DNA of 35,077 nucleotides, from the NCBI GenBank assembly GCA_902766435.1, contig CACXDM010000092.1:1-35077 (forward strand), written 5' to 3'. A program made the position numbers and the translations under genes. Position 1 is the stretch's first letter. Each line of letters starts with the position of its first letter. The stretch comes from an uncultured Erysipelotrichaceae bacterium. GTDB lineage: Bacteria > Bacillota_I > Bacilli_A > Erysipelotrichales > Erysipelotrichaceae. The notes beneath the pieces were generated by a model that searched no databases, was not told where the DNA came from, and saw nothing but the letters and a program-made list of their open reading frames with translations. Shown in pieces: positions 32,535 through 35,077 of the stretch.

Positions 32535-32558
32535 GGGAATATGAGAGGAGGTGTGTTT

Positions 32559-35077
32559 ATGGTCTTGTACAGAAGAGTTTTTGCATTATTCATCAGTATT
32601 TTTATGATCTTTTCTGCTGCGGCCGTAAACATGGTTCAGATTCTGGCCGAGGCTTATCCTGCCGGCAGTTTTACCGTGGAAACGGACGACCCGGCAAATT
32701 TCACATATGAAGACGGCATTCTCAAGATCCTTTCCGGAACAGTGGAAATCAGCGGAACAGGTTCATCTGAAGAACGAATCGAGATTCTCGGTGATGCGAA
32801 TGTCATTCTGAACGATGTCACTGTCTCTCCTGATTCAGGGCCTGCCTTGCGGGTTGCGGAGAACGCATATGCCAAGCTGACACTGGCGGACGGATCCGAA
32901 AACGGTCTGACCGGAGGAAATGGATATGCCGGCCTTGAGATCAGCTGGCTGGATCACGACAACATGGGCAGCCTGACAATCGACGGAACCGGCACGCTGA
33001 ATGCGCAGGGCGGAGAAAGATCCGCGGGAATCGGCGGCAGTAAGAACAACAAAGGCGTATACGGGAATATAACAATTGAAAGCGGTACGGTCAACGCGGA
33101 AGGCGGCAGCAACGCAGCCGGTATCGGCAGTTCCGACAATCCGGCAAACGGCACTTCCTCGGGATCGTATAAATACATCACCGACCGTTCGGGTACGATT
33201 ACGATTAACGGCGGAGACATTACCGCAAATGGCAGCGGCAGCGGTGCGGGAATCGGCGGCGGTAATCATACCGACAGCGGTGAGATCATCATCAATGACG
33301 GAAATGTCACGGCAACCGGACATACTGGCATCGGAAGCGGTCTTGCGTCCAGCAAACCCGACAGCAGCGGGAAAAAAGGTCCCGGATACTATTACAGTGA
33401 TATAACGATCAATGGTGGAACCGTAAACGCTTCGGCGAATGACGGCAGCAACGGCGCCGGGATCGGCGGCGGTATGTACGCTGATGCAAAAGTGACCGTA
33501 AACGGCGGAACAATCACTGCCAAAGGCGGCAGCGGCTCCGGGAATTATCACCATGGCGGAGCAGGCATCGGCGGCGGATATCTCGGCAATGCGGACATTG
33601 TCATCAACGGCGGAACAATTTACGCTGAGGGCGGCGCGGCTGCTGCAGGAATCGGTTCGGGCGGTTCTCCCAACAACAGTGAGGCAAGAGGCTCCAGCAG
33701 GCGTTCCGGCGAAACCGAACTTGAATCAACTGCGGTTGAGATTACCGATGGGGATGTGACGTCAAAAGGCGGTCCGAACGGCGGCGCCGGAATCGGCGGA
33801 GGAGCCGGAGCGGAAGAAGTAACCGTGAGGATCAGCGGCGGTTCGGTAAAAGCATACGGTTCATTAAGCGATCCGTCCTCCATGTTCGGCGGAGCAGGTA
33901 TCGGATCGGGTTCAAACGTACAGACAGGCAGTGAAGCGAAGTATATGACTGATACTGCCCTGGATATTGAAATCACCGGCGGAGAAGTTCTCGCTGTCGG
34001 CGGCTGGGGTGCTTCCGGTATCGGTTCCGGCGCTTCCAACAGGATGGCAGATCAGATTACAATCGGTGACGGATCAGATATCGAAGTATATTCGGACGGA
34101 ACGAAGTTTGCGGTTGATACGCGTATTCTCAATGATGACGGTACGACGACAAGCCGTACGGAAGGAAGAGATGTATCCGAAACGGTTCTGCAGGGTACCT
34201 TTGTCAAAGACGGACAGATCGGCGGATATGATCAGTATCCTTCCATGATCACGACAATCCGGATTGAAAAAGATGCCACAGGTGAAGAAGAAAAGACACT
34301 GGTAAACAAGCCGAAGGGATACCGTTCCTTTGCGGCAACGGTTTCCTCTGCCGGCAGATACAACGTCTATACGGATGATGCGGAGATCGGCAAAGGTGAA
34401 GGCAGATACTTCAGTGTCTGTCTGCAGGATGTTTACGATGAGGAGAAGATCATTGAGAACGGGATCGTCTATGAAGTGAGTGACGGTGTTCTGTCTGATA
34501 ACTTCTATCTCTATCCATTGAAGTCAATTGTGATCAGTAAGACTGTCACAACGGAAGACGGACTGGATCCCTCCGGAATCAATCTGACCGCATACTTCTG
34601 TCTGCAGCGCAAGGAAGACGGACGGTTTGTCGAAAAGGACGGAAAGATCTGGGTTGAACAGATTGAAATCATCAACGGTGAGGCACAGAACAGGGCGTTT
34701 TTTACGGGGATTCCCGACTGGACATATGATGTCTGGGAGTGCGATGAAAACGGAACGCCGCTTGTGACACCGGTCAGATACGATACGGCGGAACTGCGTA
34801 AAGTCACAACGGAGTCCTCAACCGGAGAAGACAACAACGCGACGATCAGTGAGGATAAGTGGACGGATACCGTAAAGGTGGAAAATGTCTACGGTCCGCT
34901 GACGGTTGATATCACGGTGTATAAGGTCTGGGATGATGATCAGGATGCGGACGGCATCCGTCCGGATACAGTGACACTTGAACTGCTCGCTGACGGTGAG
35001 GAAACAGAGTACAGCGCAGAGGTCAGTGAAGAGACCGGATGGGAATATACGTTCACCGGACTGCCGCAGTATTCCGA
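32559..35077 (+). CDS. Secreted surface protein with GIG(G/S) repeats and Cna-B domain, 5' part
   Basis: An open frame of 839 complete codons that leaves the window without a stop. AGGAGG precedes the ATG at 32559. Residues 1-32 are a signal peptide ending AEA. About ten repeats follow (roughly 115-490), each of two or three short beta strands ending in (A/S/T)GIG(G/S)(G/S); typical units read ITINGG, then ITANG, then GAGIGGG. This is likely a right-handed beta-helix or similar repetitive beta structure outside the cell. From about 650 there are collagen-binding type domains: KSIVISKTV, then VTVYKVWDD-like (ITVYKVWDDDQDADG, near 785) as in Cna-B stalks. An LPxTG sorting signal is expected beyond the edge but not seen. 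Composition is Gly-rich. Role in adhesion is inference. Confidence 0.88.
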   Translation, partial: MVLYRRVFALFISIFMIFSAAAVNMVQILAEAYPAGSFTVETDDPANFTYEDGILKILSGTVEISGTGSSEERIEILGDANVILNDVTVSPDSGPALRVAENAYAKLTLADGSENGLTGGNGYAGLEISWLDHDNMGSLTIDGTGTLNAQGGERSAGIGGSKNNKGVYGNITIESGTVNAEGGSNAAGIGSSDNPANGTSSGSYKYITDRSGTITINGGDITANGSGSGAGIGGGNHTDSGEIIINDGNVTATGHTGIGSGLASSKPDSSGKKGPGYYYSDITINGGTVNASANDGSNGAGIGGGMYADAKVTVNGGTITAKGGSGSGNYHHGGAGIGGGYLGNADIVINGGTIYAEGGAAAAGIGSGGSPNNSEARGSSRRSGETELESTAVEITDGDVTSKGGPNGGAGIGGGAGAEEVTVRISGGSVKAYGSLSDPSSMFGGAGIGSGSNVQTGSEAKYMTDTALDIEITGGEVLAVGGWGASGIGSGASNRMADQITIGDGSDIEVYSDGTKFAVDTRILNDDGTTTSRTEGRDVSETVLQGTFVKDGQIGGYDQYPSMITTIRIEKDATGEEEKTLVNKPKGYRSFAATVSSAGRYNVYTDDAEIGKGEGRYFSVCLQDVYDEEKIIENGIVYEVSDGVLSDNFYLYPLKSIVISKTVTTEDGLDPSGINLTAYFCLQRKEDGRFVEKDGKIWVEQIEIINGEAQNRAFFTGIPDWTYDVWECDENGTPLVTPVRYDTAELRKVTTESSTGEDNNATISEDKWTDTVKVENVYGPLTVDITVYKVWDDDQDADGIRPDTVTLELLADGEETEYSAEVSEETGWEYTFTGLPQYS

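Noticed and set aside
32496-32558. Cobalamin riboswitch suggested by the GGTGAAAACC string
   Set aside because: The leader is only about 63 bases and lacks the B12 box and the other helices of that riboswitch.

Overview
The window looks like chromosome of a low-to-mid GC Bacillota (Firmicutes), with base composition near 50% GC by eye. The evidence is strong AGGAGG-type ribosome sites, diacyl-lipoprotein signals with Ser/Ala-rich linkers after the lipobox cysteine, a BMP-type nucleoside ABC operon, and a Cna-B type surface protein. An Erysipelotrichia-like gut bacterium would fit, but the sequence alone does not prove it. I see no rRNA, tRNA, phage, IS element or CRISPR array. Most genes are in short operons ended by clear intrinsic terminators.

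Layout. 1-115: three spaced copies of a GGCGAAATA unit among small dyads, ending in a terminator. 179-3108: a flavin reductase-like protein, then a polar amino-acid ABC importer (permease, ATPase, lipoprotein). 3153-4538: rarA. 4565-7271 (minus): a protein with a divergent diadenylate cyclase (DAC/DisA_N) domain, followed by a five-helix membrane protein carrying an alpha/beta hydrolase domain that lacks two catalytic residues. 7413-8590: a Cof-type HAD phosphatase and an XRE regulator. 8904-9575 (minus): a decayed GH1 6-phospho-beta-glucosidase. 9689-10003: a glutaredoxin-like protein. 10030-13498 (minus): an asymmetric heterodimeric ABC exporter.

13649-18873 (plus): a closely spaced run of HAD phosphatase, metallo-beta-lactamase-fold hydrolase, a 992-residue SF1 helicase with a C-terminal PD-(D/E)XK-like nuclease domain, and a patatin-like lipase. 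18954-20063: a membrane-anchored HAD phosphatase. 20195-23615 (minus): an RNA-modification operon (RlmD-like, RluA-like) ending in a MalY/PatB aminotransferase. 23726-24565: another Cof-type HAD. 24710-29578: a complete nucleoside importer (lipoprotein, double ATPase, two permeases). 29659-32451: Gfo/Idh/MocA oxidoreductase, DUF985 cupin and RlmI-like methyltransferase. 32559 to the window end: the 5' part of a large secreted surface protein with about ten GIG(G/S) repeats and a Cna-B domain, running off the edge.

The least explained parts are the DAC-domain/membrane pseudo-hydrolase pair and the helicase-nuclease. The helicase-nuclease and the pseudo-hydrolase also share an unusual start: a TATAAT box 6-7 bases before the ATG and no ribosome site, which suggests leaderless transcripts.
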